Shown here in pieces: positions 1 through 8,179 of a DNA stretch of 64,000 bases. The notes below the pieces were generated by a model, which had not been told where the DNA came from, did no database searches, and worked only from the letters and a program-made list of their open reading frames with translations. This DNA is from Acidipropionibacterium acidipropionici. Its GTDB lineage: Bacteria; Actinomycetota; Actinomycetes; Propionibacteriales; Propionibacteriaceae. Where the stretch lies: positions 1,331,551-1,395,550 of the forward strand of contig NZ_CP013126.1 in assembly GCF_001441165.1 (NCBI RefSeq), in the 5' to 3' direction. Made by a program: the position numbers and the translations under genes. Position 1 is the stretch's first letter; each line of letters begins with the position of its first letter.

Positions 1-270
1 ACCGGCGAGGAGCTGCCGTTCAGGATGTGGGGGTACCCCTACCTGTCCTGGCTCACCCTGGCCGTCCTGATCGGGATCATCGGGCTGGGCATGACCGACG
101 CCGGGGTCCGCGGCCAGATCCTGGCCACCTTCGGGCTGACTGTGGTGCTCTTCGTCATCGGTATCGTCCGCACCCGCCGGCTCGGGCAGGACCCGTTCAA
201 GCCCGTCGTCACCCCCGGGGACCGTCTTGTCGACGCCGATCCGGCCGCCGAGCCCGCCGGGACCGACTGA
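1..270 (+). CDS. Amino acid permease (APC family), C-terminal end only
   Basis: The reading frame is open from the first base and stops at 268-270, so this is the last 89 residues of a gene that begins before the window. Two hydrophobic segments (about residues 15-32 and 38-55) are followed by a basic RTRR stretch and a polar, Pro/Ala-rich cytoplasmic tail. The phrase LPFRMWGYPYLSW just before the first segment is typical of the penultimate helix of APC-superfamily amino acid/polyamine permeases (GABA, D-serine/D-alanine/glycine type). The substrate cannot be told from this fragment. It converges on the ClC gene, with only 3 bp between the two stop codons. Confidence 0.7.
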   Translation, partial: TGEELPFRMWGYPYLSWLTLAVLIGIIGLGMTDAGVRGQILATFGLTVVLFVIGIVRTRRLGQDPFKPVVTPGDRLVDADPAAEPAGTD

Positions 271-273
271 GCG

Positions 274-1776
274 CTACTGCGTGTGGGCGGGGACCTGTGA
301 GTGGACCTTCCGCCCCTCGAGGCGGTCGGTGAGCTGGGACCGGTAGATCGACACCGGCCCAACCACCCGGGAGGCCACCGCCACCGCGATCATCCCCGGG
401 GCCAGCAGGGACAGGTTCCCGGTCATCTCACCGACCATGAGCATCATGCCGACCGGGGCGTGGGCGGCCGCCCCGAAGCAGGCGATCATCCCCACCACGA
501 TGAAGGACGTCGGCGAGGCCGGGATCCCGGGCAGCCCCTCCAGCAGACGCCACACGGCAGCCCCGGTGGCTCCTCCGATCACCATGCCGGGCCCGAAGAC
601 CCCGCCCGATCCGCCCGAGCCGATGGACAGGGTGGTGGCGGCGATCTTCGCGAAGGGGATCGCCAGCACCATGAGCATCGGCATCGCCGTGAGCGTCTCG
701 GGAATCATCTGCTGGGCGATCGAGCCGTAGCCGGTGCCCAGGGCCGCCGGAATGGCCAGCCCGAGCAGGCCCACGCACAGCCCGCCGATCGCCGGCGTCA
801 GCCAGCCGGGCAGAGGCAGCCGGTCGAAGAAATCGCAGCCCCGGTAGAAGGTGACGCAGTAGAGCCTGCCCATCGCCCCGGCCGCCAGGCCGATGACCAC
901 GAACCAGATGATCTGCAGCGGCTGGTTGAACACCTCACCGCTCAGCGTGCCGAAGATCGGATCGAAGCCGTACACCGACCCGAAGACCACATAGGCCACG
1001 ATCGAGGAGATCAGCGAGGGCATCATCGCATCGGCCTCCAGATCGTCCTTGTACAGCAGTTCGGCGCCCAGCAGCGCCCCGCCCAGGGGCGCCCGGAAGA
1101 TGGCGCCGATGCCCGAGGCGGTGGCGGCGATCACGGCGATCCGCGCATCGGGGGTCTTGATCCGCAGTCGGCGGCACAGGCTGGAGATGACGGTGGCGCT
1201 GATCTGGGCGGTGGGGCCCTCGCGGCCTCCCGAGCCGCCCGAGCCGATGAGGATCGAGGAGGCGACGATCTTGACCGCGGCCACCTTCCCGCGCAACGAC
1301 GTCGGGTCGTGATGGGCGGCGCGGATCGCGTTGTCGGTGCCGTGGCCCTTGGCGGCCGGGGCCACGAAGTACACCAGCAGGCCGGAGACCAGCGCCCCTC
1401 CGGTCACCACCAGCGGTATCGCCCAGGGCCGGGTGAACCCGGATCCGGCCGTGCCGTCGCCCTCCCCGGCGGTGCTCGGCGGGGTGTAGCCGCCCAGATA
1501 CCCCAGCAGCCAGCGGGTACCGGTGTGCAGGCAGAAGTAGAACAGGATCGCGCCGAGGCCGGAGACGACGCCGATCACCACGCCCATCAGCAGCCAGCGG
1601 TTGAGGGAGTCCCGGAAGGCCTTGGGGCGTCGGGGGACCAGGGCCGAACGGAACCGGCGCAGCAGGTTCTTCCACTCTTGTGGGGCGCGGTCGCCGGATC
1701 GTCCGGTGCCGGTGGTGCCGGTCCCGGCGGAGGCGGGTGTGTGTGGTTCGGGGGCGCCGGGTACAGCGTGGCTCAT
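274..1776 (-). CDS. ClC-family chloride channel / H+-Cl- antiporter
   Basis: A 500-residue, strongly hydrophobic inner-membrane protein. It has the paired glycine-rich ClC filter motifs: GSGGSGGREGP near residue 180, which contains the gating glutamate, and GSGGSGGVFGPG near residue 395. A second acidic site (GAELLYKDDLE) lies where antiporters keep the internal proton glutamate, so exchange of chloride for protons is more likely than a pure channel. The N-terminal 80 residues are polar, and no CBS domains follow the membrane part. The start ATG overlaps the stop of the upstream MarR gene (ATGA), so the two are co-translated. The likely role is pH or anion homeostasis, for example under acid produced by fermentation; that role is inferred. 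Confidence 0.9.
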   Translation of the reverse strand: MSHAVPGAPEPHTPASAGTGTTGTGRSGDRAPQEWKNLLRRFRSALVPRRPKAFRDSLNRWLLMGVVIGVVSGLGAILFYFCLHTGTRWLLGYLGGYTPPSTAGEGDGTAGSGFTRPWAIPLVVTGGALVSGLLVYFVAPAAKGHGTDNAIRAAHHDPTSLRGKVAAVKIVASSILIGSGGSGGREGPTAQISATVISSLCRRLRIKTPDARIAVIAATASGIGAIFRAPLGGALLGAELLYKDDLEADAMMPSLISSIVAYVVFGSVYGFDPIFGTLSGEVFNQPLQIIWFVVIGLAAGAMGRLYCVTFYRGCDFFDRLPLPGWLTPAIGGLCVGLLGLAIPAALGTGYGSIAQQMIPETLTAMPMLMVLAIPFAKIAATTLSIGSGGSGGVFGPGMVIGGATGAAVWRLLEGLPGIPASPTSFIVVGMIACFGAAAHAPVGMMLMVGEMTGNLSLLAPGMIAVAVASRVVGPVSIYRSQLTDRLEGRKVHSQVPAHTQ

Positions 1777-2288
1777 CGCCGGCCCCTGTCGTCGGACTTC
1801 TCTGGTGGCGCCGGGGTACCGTGCCCCGAGGCGACGGCCGCGGCGTTGAACAGCCGCAGCCCGTCCAGGACCGCCGAGATCTCATCGGCACCCAGGTGCT
1901 CGAGCAGGCCTCGCATCTCGCGCCGCCTCCGGTAGTTGACCCTCGACACCAGTCGATGCCCCGCAGCGGTGATCGCCAAGGAGTTGGATCTGCGGTCCTG
2001 CGCGTCGGGCGTGCGATCCATCAGTCCCTTGACGACGAGTCTGTTGACCAGGCGACTGCTGGTGGATGCGTGGATGCCGAGTGCGCGCGACAGGTCGACG
2101 CCGCGCATCGTCTCGCCGCCGTCCACCAGCACCAGGACGCGGTACTGGGGCAGCGTGATGTCGTCCCCGACACCGAGCAGCGATCGTGCGGCGATGTCCA
2201 CCAGCACTCGCGTGGCCTCCACCGCCTCATCAGCGAGGTCGCCCGTCTCCGCCGCGCGGGGCGTCCCCGGGTTGTCAATAGATTGCAT
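1773..2288 (-). CDS. MarR-family transcriptional regulator
   Basis: 171 residues, matching the usual MarR length. A winged-helix region is visible: a recognition-helix segment (GVDLSRALGIHASTSSRLVNRLVVKGLMDRTP) followed by the wing with the MarR-typical DRRSNSLAIT. The ATG at 2288 gives the family's normal N terminus; the open frame runs much further upstream but is only an antisense shadow there. No Shine-Dalgarno sequence is seen, so the message may be leaderless. The stop overlaps the ClC start, which makes it the probable local regulator of that transporter. The ligand is unknown. An inverted repeat just upstream is a candidate autoregulatory operator. Confidence 0.85.
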   Translation of the reverse strand: MQSIDNPGTPRAAETGDLADEAVEATRVLVDIAARSLLGVGDDITLPQYRVLVLVDGGETMRGVDLSRALGIHASTSSRLVNRLVVKGLMDRTPDAQDRRSNSLAITAAGHRLVSRVNYRRRREMRGLLEHLGADEISAVLDGLRLFNAAAVASGHGTPAPPEKSDDRGRR

Positions 2289-2290
2289 CA

Positions 2291-2319
2291 GGCAATTGTT
2301 GCATACGGCATGTATTGCC
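2291..2319 (-). promoter_or_regulatory. Candidate MarR operator overlapping the MarR-ClC promoter
   Basis: The arms GGCAAT and ATTGCC face each other across 17 bp, with an inner ATAC/GTAT pair. The element sits 3 bp before the MarR start codon, where RNA polymerase would bind for a leaderless transcript. Dimeric MarR proteins commonly repress their own operon from such a site. This is inference from position and symmetry. Confidence 0.4.
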
Positions 2320-2417
2320 GTGCCTGCGAGTCCAGGGGCGTGCGGGGCCGGGGGCGTGCGGGGCCCGGAGCCGGGATGCCGCCCCTGGCAGGTGGGTCGC
2401 AGCGATAGCGTGGCTCC

Positions 2418-3380
2418 ATGGCCAGGATCATCGTCACAGCCCCCCAGATGCCCGACGCACTCGACCTCCTCCGCGACCACGACGTCATGGGGGGAGACCA
2501 CTTCATGACCCGCGAGGAACTCGAGGAGGCCATCGTCGACGCCGACGCCGTCCTCAGCTCCCTGTCGGATCCTCTCGACGCCGACATGCTCGCCCGAGCC
2601 CCGAAGCTCAAGGTGATCGGCCAGTGCGCCGCCGGGTTCAACAACGTCGACATCGAGGCCGCCGGCAAGCAGGGGATCGTCGTCACCACCACCCCCGGGG
2701 TGCTCCACGAGGCCACCGCCGATCTGGCCTTCGGGCTCATGCTGATGGCCACCCGCCGCCTCGGAGAGGCCGAGCGGCTGGTGCGCGCCGGCACCCCCTG
2801 GCGATACGACCACACCTTCATGCTGGGGGCCGGGCTCCAGGGAGCCACCCTGGGCATCATCGGCCTGGGGCAGATCGGCGAGGCGATGGCCCGCCGCGGC
2901 GCGGCCTTCGGGATGGACGTCGTCTACACCGCCCGCCACGACCACGACACCTCCGCCGTCGACGCCACCAATCCGGCCACCGCCACCACCCGCCGGGTCG
3001 ATCTCGACGAGCTGCTGAGGATCTCCGACGTCGTCTCCCTGCACTGCCCGCTGACCCCCGAGACCACCCACATCATCGACTCGGCGGCGCTGGAGAAGAT
3101 GAAGCCGACCGCCTTCGTCATCAACACCGCGCGCGGCGCCTGCATCGACGAGAACGCCCTGGTGGCGGCTCTGCGGGCCGGGAAGATCGCCGGGGCCGGG
3201 CTCGACGTCTACGAGCACGAGCCCTCGATCACCCCGGGGCTCCTCGAGATGGAGAACGTCGTCCTGCTGCCGCACATCGGCTCGGCCGCACGCCCGACCC
3301 GTGGGGTGATGAGCGCCCTGTCGGTCCGCAACATTCTCGCGGTGCTGGACGGGAAGCCCGCCGAGACCCCGGTGAATTGA
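2418..3380 (+). CDS. D-2-hydroxyacid dehydrogenase (glyoxylate/hydroxypyruvate reductase type)
   Basis: 320 residues with the two-domain D-isomer-specific dehydrogenase fold. The Rossmann motif GLGQIG lies at about residues 150-155. The catalytic set is present: Arg in INTARGA, Glu in YEHEP and His in LLPHIGSA. A hydrophobic N-terminal substrate domain includes QCAAGFNNVD, which is typical of glyoxylate reductases. It would reduce 2-keto acids such as glyoxylate with NAD(P)H. The start has no Shine-Dalgarno sequence but has TAGCGT 6 nt before the ATG, so it is probably leaderless and transcribed alone. Substrate choice among glyoxylate, hydroxypyruvate and pyruvate cannot be settled from sequence. 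Confidence 0.85.
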   Translation: MARIIVTAPQMPDALDLLRDHDVMGGDHFMTREELEEAIVDADAVLSSLSDPLDADMLARAPKLKVIGQCAAGFNNVDIEAAGKQGIVVTTTPGVLHEATADLAFGLMLMATRRLGEAERLVRAGTPWRYDHTFMLGAGLQGATLGIIGLGQIGEAMARRGAAFGMDVVYTARHDHDTSAVDATNPATATTRRVDLDELLRISDVVSLHCPLTPETTHIIDSAALEKMKPTAFVINTARGACIDENALVAALRAGKIAGAGLDVYEHEPSITPGLLEMENVVLLPHIGSAARPTRGVMSALSVRNILAVLDGKPAETPVN

Positions 3381-3415
3381 GGTCGGGCGCGGCGGGGTCG
3401 AATCCTCCCCCGACC
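3381..3415 (+). terminator. Stem directly after the dehydrogenase stop
   Basis: GGTCGGG begins right after the stop codon and pairs with CCCGACC at 3409-3415 across a GC-rich loop. No U-tract follows. It is probably a transcription end or mRNA-stabilising hairpin and is followed at once by a second, larger inverted repeat. Confidence 0.45.
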
Positions 3416-3419
3416 GACC

Positions 3420-3493
3420 GCGCATTCTGCTAGCTGGAGGCCGGTTTCCGACAGGTTCCGACGGGAAACCGGCCTCCAGCGAGCAAAATGCGC
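3420..3493. repeat. Long intergenic inverted repeat H1
   Basis: Arms of about 30 bp (3420-3449 and 3464-3493) pair with few mismatches around a 14-nt loop. The outer arm GCGCATTCTGCTAGCTGGAG is nearly the same as in the inverted repeat at 38353-38430, so the two are related. A third, degenerate copy of the inner arm (AAACCGGCCTCCGGCTACG) lies just downstream near 3524. It probably acts as a terminator between the dehydrogenase and glpABC. Confidence 0.7.
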
Positions 3494-3732
3494 ACACGAC
3501 ATTTACGCAACAGAGACGTGACGTAAACCGGCCTCCGGCTACGGCGGACGCTGATCCTGCACAACTGTTGCAGTGAGGTGCACGTCCGTGCTCCCACGGC
3601 CCGGATATGTGCACATCGGAAGTACTCAATAGGTGACTCCCACATGTTTAACTACTGTCTGTAGTGGACTTGGCAATGGCGCACAGGCAGGTACCGATCA
3701 GCTGAACCGGCGCCCCGGAAGGAGCTTGAGAC
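3494..3732 (+). promoter_or_regulatory. glpABC upstream region with two small palindromes
   Basis: No gene is seen here. Two dyads stand out: ATGTGCACAT at 3607-3616, a perfect palindrome, and ACTAC-TGTCT-GTAGT at 3651-3665. Either could bind a regulator of glycerol or anaerobic metabolism, but neither matches a consensus I can name with confidence. A Shine-Dalgarno AAGGAG lies about 10 nt before the glpA ATG, so this operon is leadered. Confidence 0.35.
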
Positions 3733-5358
3733 ATGAGGACCATGGACGCAGACGTTGTCGTGGTCGGTGGCGGTGCCACCGGCGCGGGCGTCGTGCGGGA
3801 CGTCGCGATGCGCGGGTACTCCGCCGTCCTGCTGGACAAGGCCGATCTGGCCCAGGGCACCACGGGCCGCTACCACGGCCTGCTCCACTCCGGCGGGCGG
3901 TACGTCGTCTCCGACCAGGGCTCGGCCACCGAGTGCGCCGAGGAGAACGCCATCGTCACCCGGATCCACGGCGAGGCCGTGGAGAGGACCGGCGGCCTGT
4001 TCGTCGTCACCCCCGACGACCCGATGGAGTTCTCCGACCAGTGGACCGAGGGGGCCACGAAGTCGAAGGTGCCGTGGGAGGAGATCAGCGTCGCCGAGGC
4101 GCTGCGCCGCGAACCCCGTCTCAACCCCGGGATCAAGCGGGCCTTCGCTGTTCAGGATGGCACCGTCGACGGCTGGCAGATGGTCTGGGGCGCCGTGCAC
4201 TCCGCCATCGACCACGGCGCGAAGGTGCTCACCTACACCCCGGTCACCGAGATCATCCGCGAGGGCGATCAGGTCACCGCGGTCGTCGCCCACGACCTGC
4301 GCAAGGATGAGGACATCAGGATCTCGACCCGCTTCGTCATCAACACCGCCGGCCCCTGGGCCGGACGGATCGCCGATCTGGTCGGCTGTCATGACGTCGA
4401 CGTCGTGCCCGGCCGCGGCATCATGATCGCGATGAACCACCGCCTGGTGAACACCGTCGTCAACCGCTGCATCTACCCCGCCGACGGCGACATCCTGGTG
4501 CCCGTGCACACCGTGTCGATCATCGGCACCACCGACGTCAAGGCCGACGATCCGCAGAAGCTGCCGATCCCGCGCAATGAGGTCCAGCAGATGTTCGACT
4601 CCGGCGAGGCGCTCATCCCCGGCTTCCGCGACTCCCGCGCCGTCCACGCCTGGGCCGGCGCCCGGCCGCTGTTCAAGGACAAGAGGGTCGCCGCCACCGA
4701 CACCCGCCACATGTCCCGCGGCATGAGCATCCTCGACCACGGCACCCGCGACGGCGTCAAGGGCATCGTCTCGATCATCGGTGGCAAGCTCACCACCTAC
4801 CGCCTGATGGCCAAGAACGTCACCGACGTGATGTGCGAGCAGCTCGGCGACGACCGCCCCTGCACCACCGACAAGGAGGCCGTGCCCGGGGCGAGCGAGG
4901 GCAAGAACTACCTCATCACCCACCGTCTCGGCGTCAACGAGAAGGCCCGTTCCTCCCACATGGAGCCCAAGGCCAAGGCTCCGGTGAAGAAGAACGCGAT
5001 CGACGACCAGGTCATCTGCGAGTGCGAGCTCATGAGCCGCAAGATGCTCACCGACCTGCTCGCCGAGCAGCCCGACGCCACCTTCGACGACCTGCGCCGC
5101 CAGCTGCGTCTGGGCATGGGCCCCTGCCAGGGCGGCTTCTGCTCGATGCGCGCCACCGGCGTCGCCCTTGAGGAGGGCAACATCGACGTCGAACGGGCCA
5201 CCGGCCTGCTGCGCCTGTTCCTCAAGAACCGCTGGATCGGCCTGTGGCCCATCCTCTTCGGTGAGCAGGTGCGCCAGACCGCACTCGACGACTGGATCTT
5301 CCAGGGCACCTTCGACGTCGAGCATCTTCCCGTTCCCGAGAGCGAGGTCGAACTGTGA
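3733..5358 (+). CDS. glpA: Anaerobic glycerol-3-phosphate dehydrogenase subunit A
   Basis: 541 residues. The catalytic flavoprotein oxidises sn-glycerol-3-phosphate to dihydroxyacetone phosphate. An N-terminal FAD-binding dinucleotide fold (VVVGGGATGAGVVRD, residues 8-22) leads a DAO-type oxidoreductase domain. Near the C terminus a BFD-like [2Fe-2S] region has CECE (about residue 430) and GPCQGGFC (about residue 465), as in GlpA but not in aerobic GlpD. It forms the soluble core with GlpB and is anchored by GlpC, passing electrons to quinone. Its stop overlaps the GTG of glpB. In propionibacteria this route feeds glycerol into glycolysis and propionate fermentation. Confidence 0.95.
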   Translation: MRTMDADVVVVGGGATGAGVVRDVAMRGYSAVLLDKADLAQGTTGRYHGLLHSGGRYVVSDQGSATECAEENAIVTRIHGEAVERTGGLFVVTPDDPMEFSDQWTEGATKSKVPWEEISVAEALRREPRLNPGIKRAFAVQDGTVDGWQMVWGAVHSAIDHGAKVLTYTPVTEIIREGDQVTAVVAHDLRKDEDIRISTRFVINTAGPWAGRIADLVGCHDVDVVPGRGIMIAMNHRLVNTVVNRCIYPADGDILVPVHTVSIIGTTDVKADDPQKLPIPRNEVQQMFDSGEALIPGFRDSRAVHAWAGARPLFKDKRVAATDTRHMSRGMSILDHGTRDGVKGIVSIIGGKLTTYRLMAKNVTDVMCEQLGDDRPCTTDKEAVPGASEGKNYLITHRLGVNEKARSSHMEPKAKAPVKKNAIDDQVICECELMSRKMLTDLLAEQPDATFDDLRRQLRLGMGPCQGGFCSMRATGVALEEGNIDVERATGLLRLFLKNRWIGLWPILFGEQVRQTALDDWIFQGTFDVEHLPVPESEVEL

Positions 5359-6701
5359 CCACCACTGCCGTTTCCACCACCGCCGCCCGTATCGGCGCCC
5401 AGCCGCACGTCGTCGTGATCGGCGCCGGCATCGCCGGGCTCACCGCAGCCCTGAGGCTTCGCCGAGCCGGTGCCCGCGTCACCCAGGTGACCAAGGGCCT
5501 GGGCGGCATCCAGCTCTCCCAGGGCACCATCGACATCCTCGGCTACACCCCCGACCGCGTCTCCCGCCCGCTGGACGCCATCGACGACTACGCGGCGGCC
5601 CACCCCGCCCATCCCTACGCGAAGATCGGGTCGGACGCCGTCCGCCAGGGCGTCGCCTTCCTGCGTGACGTCGCCGGGGAGGAGTTCCTCGTCGGCGACG
5701 GCGAGGAGAACGTCAACCTGCCGACCGCCGTCGGCGCCGTGCGGCCCACTGCCCTCATCCCGCCGTCGATGACCGCCGGAGTGCTCCACGACGGGCTGAA
5801 GGTCGTCATCATCGGGACCGCCCAGCTCAAGGACTTCCACCCGATGCTGGTGGCCCAGAACCTCGAGCGCACCGTGCTGCCCGACGGCGGCAGGGTGCAG
5901 GCCCGCGCGGTGATGACCGATTTCGAGCCCCGCCCCAACGAGTTCGACGCCTCCGGGCTCACCTTCGCCCGGGCCCTGGACGACCCGAAGACCCGTCGCG
6001 CCTTCGCCGAGGGCCTCAAGGGATTCGTCAACGAGGGGGAGGCCGTCGGCCTGCCCGCCGTCCTGGGGCTGGACGACCACCAGGCCGCCATCGCCGAGAT
6101 CTCCTCGATCATCGGCGCCCCGGTCTTCGAGATCTCCTCCCTGCCGCCCTGCGTGCCGGGCATGCGCCTCAACGAGAAGCTCGTCACCACCGTCAAGACC
6201 GAGCGCGTCGAGTTCATCCTCGGCTCCAAGGTCATCGGGCGTACCGCCGCCGACGGGAAGATCACCTCGGTGACCGTCGGGGTCGCCGGCCACAAGCGCG
6301 AGATCGCCTGCGACGCCGTCATCCTGGCCGCCGGTGGATTCGAGTCCGGGGCGCTGCGCCTGGACTCCCACGGGACGGTGCACGACACGGTGCTCGACCT
6401 GCCGGTGAAGCTGCCCGAGGGCATCGACGCCGACACCCTCACCCATGAGGACTACTGGGGCAAGCCCCAGCCGCTCTTCGAGGTCGGCGTCGACGTCGAC
6501 TCGTCCATGAAGGTCATCAAGGACGGCGTGCCCGTCTTCGACAACGTCTACGCCGCCGGCGGAGTGCTCGCCGGCGCCACCCGCTGGCAGGACAAGACCG
6601 GCGAGGGGATCGCGCTGGGATCGGCCGTCAAGGCCGCCGACGCCGTCCTCGCCGGGCTCCCCGTCGCCGCACCGGCTGCCCAGACCGCGGAAAGGAACTG
6701 A
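5355..6701 (+). CDS. glpB: Anaerobic glycerol-3-phosphate dehydrogenase subunit B
   Basis: 448 residues. The FAD/FMN subunit of the GlpABC complex. It opens with a GTG that overlaps the glpA stop (GTGA). The N-terminal Rossmann motif VVVIGAGIAGLTAALRLRRAG is at about residues 16-36, and a C-terminal flavoprotein segment (NVYAAGGVLAGATRW) is typical of GlpB. Residues in between (LPPCVPGMRLNEKL) fit the family. It links the catalytic subunit GlpA to the membrane-anchoring iron-sulfur subunit GlpC. It lies one base before glpC, so all three are expected on one message. Confidence 0.93.
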   Translation: MTTTAVSTTAARIGAQPHVVVIGAGIAGLTAALRLRRAGARVTQVTKGLGGIQLSQGTIDILGYTPDRVSRPLDAIDDYAAAHPAHPYAKIGSDAVRQGVAFLRDVAGEEFLVGDGEENVNLPTAVGAVRPTALIPPSMTAGVLHDGLKVVIIGTAQLKDFHPMLVAQNLERTVLPDGGRVQARAVMTDFEPRPNEFDASGLTFARALDDPKTRRAFAEGLKGFVNEGEAVGLPAVLGLDDHQAAIAEISSIIGAPVFEISSLPPCVPGMRLNEKLVTTVKTERVEFILGSKVIGRTAADGKITSVTVGVAGHKREIACDAVILAAGGFESGALRLDSHGTVHDTVLDLPVKLPEGIDADTLTHEDYWGKPQPLFEVGVDVDSSMKVIKDGVPVFDNVYAAGGVLAGATRWQDKTGEGIALGSAVKAADAVLAGLPVAAPAAQTAERN

Positions 6702-6702
6702 A

Positions 6703-7956
6703 ATGGGAGTCATTGAGGAGACCTTCGCGGGGCATGAGGTGTCCCGCGCCTCCCTGGACAACTGCGTCAAGTGCACCATCTGCGAGACGGTGTGCCCGGT
6801 CGCCAAGGCCAACCCGCTGTTCACCGGGCCGAAGTACAACGGCCCGCAGGCCGAGCGGTTCCGCGACGGGGCGTCGGTCGACCACTCGCTGGAGTGGTGC
6901 GACTTCTGCGGCATCTGCACGCTGAACTGTCCCCAGGGCGTCAAGATCGCCGAGCTCAACGAGCAGGCCGCGGCCAAGATGAAGGCCCAGAACGGGGTGC
7001 CCCTGAGGGACCGGATCATCCCCGAGACCAACATGGAGGGCATGCTCCTGTCGCCCATCGCCCCGGTGGCGAACTGGGCGCTGGGAATCCGGCCGCTGCG
7101 CGTGGCGATCGAGAAGGTCATCAAGATCCACCGCGACGCCCCGATGCCCACCGCGCACACCGAGACCCTGGCGAAGTGGCTCAAGCACCGCAAGAAGGCC
7201 GACGTCAAGGCCACCAAGGGCCCGGTCGTGTTCTTCCAGGGCTGCGCCGGCGGCTACTTCGAGACCGAGACCTCCAAGAAGAGTATCGAGGTGCTGGAGC
7301 ACCTGGGCTACGAGGTCTTCGTCCCCAAGCAGTCCTGCTGCGGTCTGGCCAAGCAGTCCAACGGGCTGTTCAAGGGCGCCACGAATGACATCCTCAACCT
7401 GTGCGACAACCTGCTGAAGTTCGACAACGAGCTTCCCGTGGTGTCGTCGTCGGGCTCGTGCATCGGCATGGTCAAGCACGAGGCCCACGAGATCATGGGC
7501 GTCGACGATCCGCGTCTGGAGAACGTCTCGGTGCGCTCCCGAGACTTCTGCGAGTTCATCATGGAGGAGTACCGGGCCGGGCGCATCGACCCCTCGGAGT
7601 TCCGCGAGATCGACCTCACGGTGCCGTACCACCAGCCCTGCCAGGTCAAGAGCCAGGGCATGGGATTCCCCGCCATCGACATGATGGAGCTGATTCCCGG
7701 CGTCAAGGTCGTGGAGTCCAACGAGCCCTGCTGCGGCATCGCCGGCACCTACGGCCTGAAGGCCGAGCGCTACGACACCGCTCAGAAGATCGGCAAGGGC
7801 GTCTTCGAGCACATGCAGAACTACAACGAGGGCGTGGGGGTCTGCGACACCGAGACCTGCCGCTGGCAGATCGCGAAGTCGTCGGGCGTCAAGATCGTCC
7901 ACCCGGTGTGGCTGATGCACCATGCGCTGGGGCTGTCGGACAATCTGCTTAAGTGA
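6703..7956 (+). CDS. glpC: Anaerobic glycerol-3-phosphate dehydrogenase subunit C (Fe-S, membrane-associated)
   Basis: 417 residues. Two [4Fe-4S] ferredoxin-type clusters are visible, CVKCTICETVCPV at about residues 24-36 and CDFCGICTLNCPQG at about residues 66-79. They are followed by two CCG domains (SCCGLAKQS near residue 212 and PCCGIAGTYG near 344), as in heterodisulfide-reductase-like electron carriers. GlpC takes electrons from GlpAB and hands them to the quinone pool, here probably menaquinone coupled to fumarate reduction. A Shine-Dalgarno AAAGGA precedes the ATG. The gene is followed by duplicated stem-loops and a bidirectional terminator. Confidence 0.94.
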   Translation: MGVIEETFAGHEVSRASLDNCVKCTICETVCPVAKANPLFTGPKYNGPQAERFRDGASVDHSLEWCDFCGICTLNCPQGVKIAELNEQAAAKMKAQNGVPLRDRIIPETNMEGMLLSPIAPVANWALGIRPLRVAIEKVIKIHRDAPMPTAHTETLAKWLKHRKKADVKATKGPVVFFQGCAGGYFETETSKKSIEVLEHLGYEVFVPKQSCCGLAKQSNGLFKGATNDILNLCDNLLKFDNELPVVSSSGSCIGMVKHEAHEIMGVDDPRLENVSVRSRDFCEFIMEEYRAGRIDPSEFREIDLTVPYHQPCQVKSQGMGFPAIDMMELIPGVKVVESNEPCCGIAGTYGLKAERYDTAQKIGKGVFEHMQNYNEGVGVCDTETCRWQIAKSSGVKIVHPVWLMHHALGLSDNLLK

Positions 7957-7989
7957 GGGGGCAACCCCCTTCAAACCCCCGGCGGTGAG
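7957..7989 (+). repeat. 33-bp direct repeat, copy 1, directly after glpC
   Basis: The unit opens with GGGGGCAACCCCC, itself a hairpin, followed by TTCAAACCCCCGGCG. It recurs with one change at 8039-8071. The first base follows the glpC stop immediately, so it probably acts in 3'-end formation. Confidence 0.6.
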
Positions 7990-8038
7990 TCCGCGGAGAT
8001 CGGGCCACCGTCGCTGGCCTGTCGGAGGAGCTTGGGCC

Positions 8039-8071
8039 GGGGGCAACCCCCTTCAAACCCCCGGCGATGAG
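8039..8071 (+). repeat. 33-bp direct repeat, copy 2
   Basis: Second copy of the unit seen at 7957, 82 bp downstream. A 49-bp spacer with no ORF separates the two. The arrangement looks like a duplicated 3'-end stem-loop. Confidence 0.6.
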
Positions 8072-8087
8072 ACCGTCACTCCTCGGC

Positions 8088-8145
8088 GGCAGACAAAACT
8101 GGCGACGTCATGTGTATTCCGCTGACGTCGCCAGTTTTTCCTGCC
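8088..8145. terminator. Bidirectional intrinsic terminator H3 between convergent genes
   Basis: The arms TGGCGACGTCA and TGACGTCGCCA are perfect around a 12-nt loop. GTTTTTCC follows on the plus strand and GTTTTGTC on the minus strand, so each direction has a U-rich tail. The pairing extends to 23 bp arms. It separates glpC (+) from the kinase gene (-). Confidence 0.75.
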
Positions 8146-8179
8146 CTCGAGCGACATGGCGCGGCGGGAGGCTCCGGGG

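Noticed and set aside
3396-3412. T-arm-like string GGGTCGAATCC suggesting a tRNA
   Set aside because: No acceptor, D or anticodon arm can be folded around it; it is the loop of a GGTCGGG/CCCGACC stem after a stop codon.
3652-5325. 557-residue open frame opposite glpA
   Set aside because: It is an antisense shadow of glpA caused by high third-position GC; composition is Val/Asp/Gly/His-rich with no motif.
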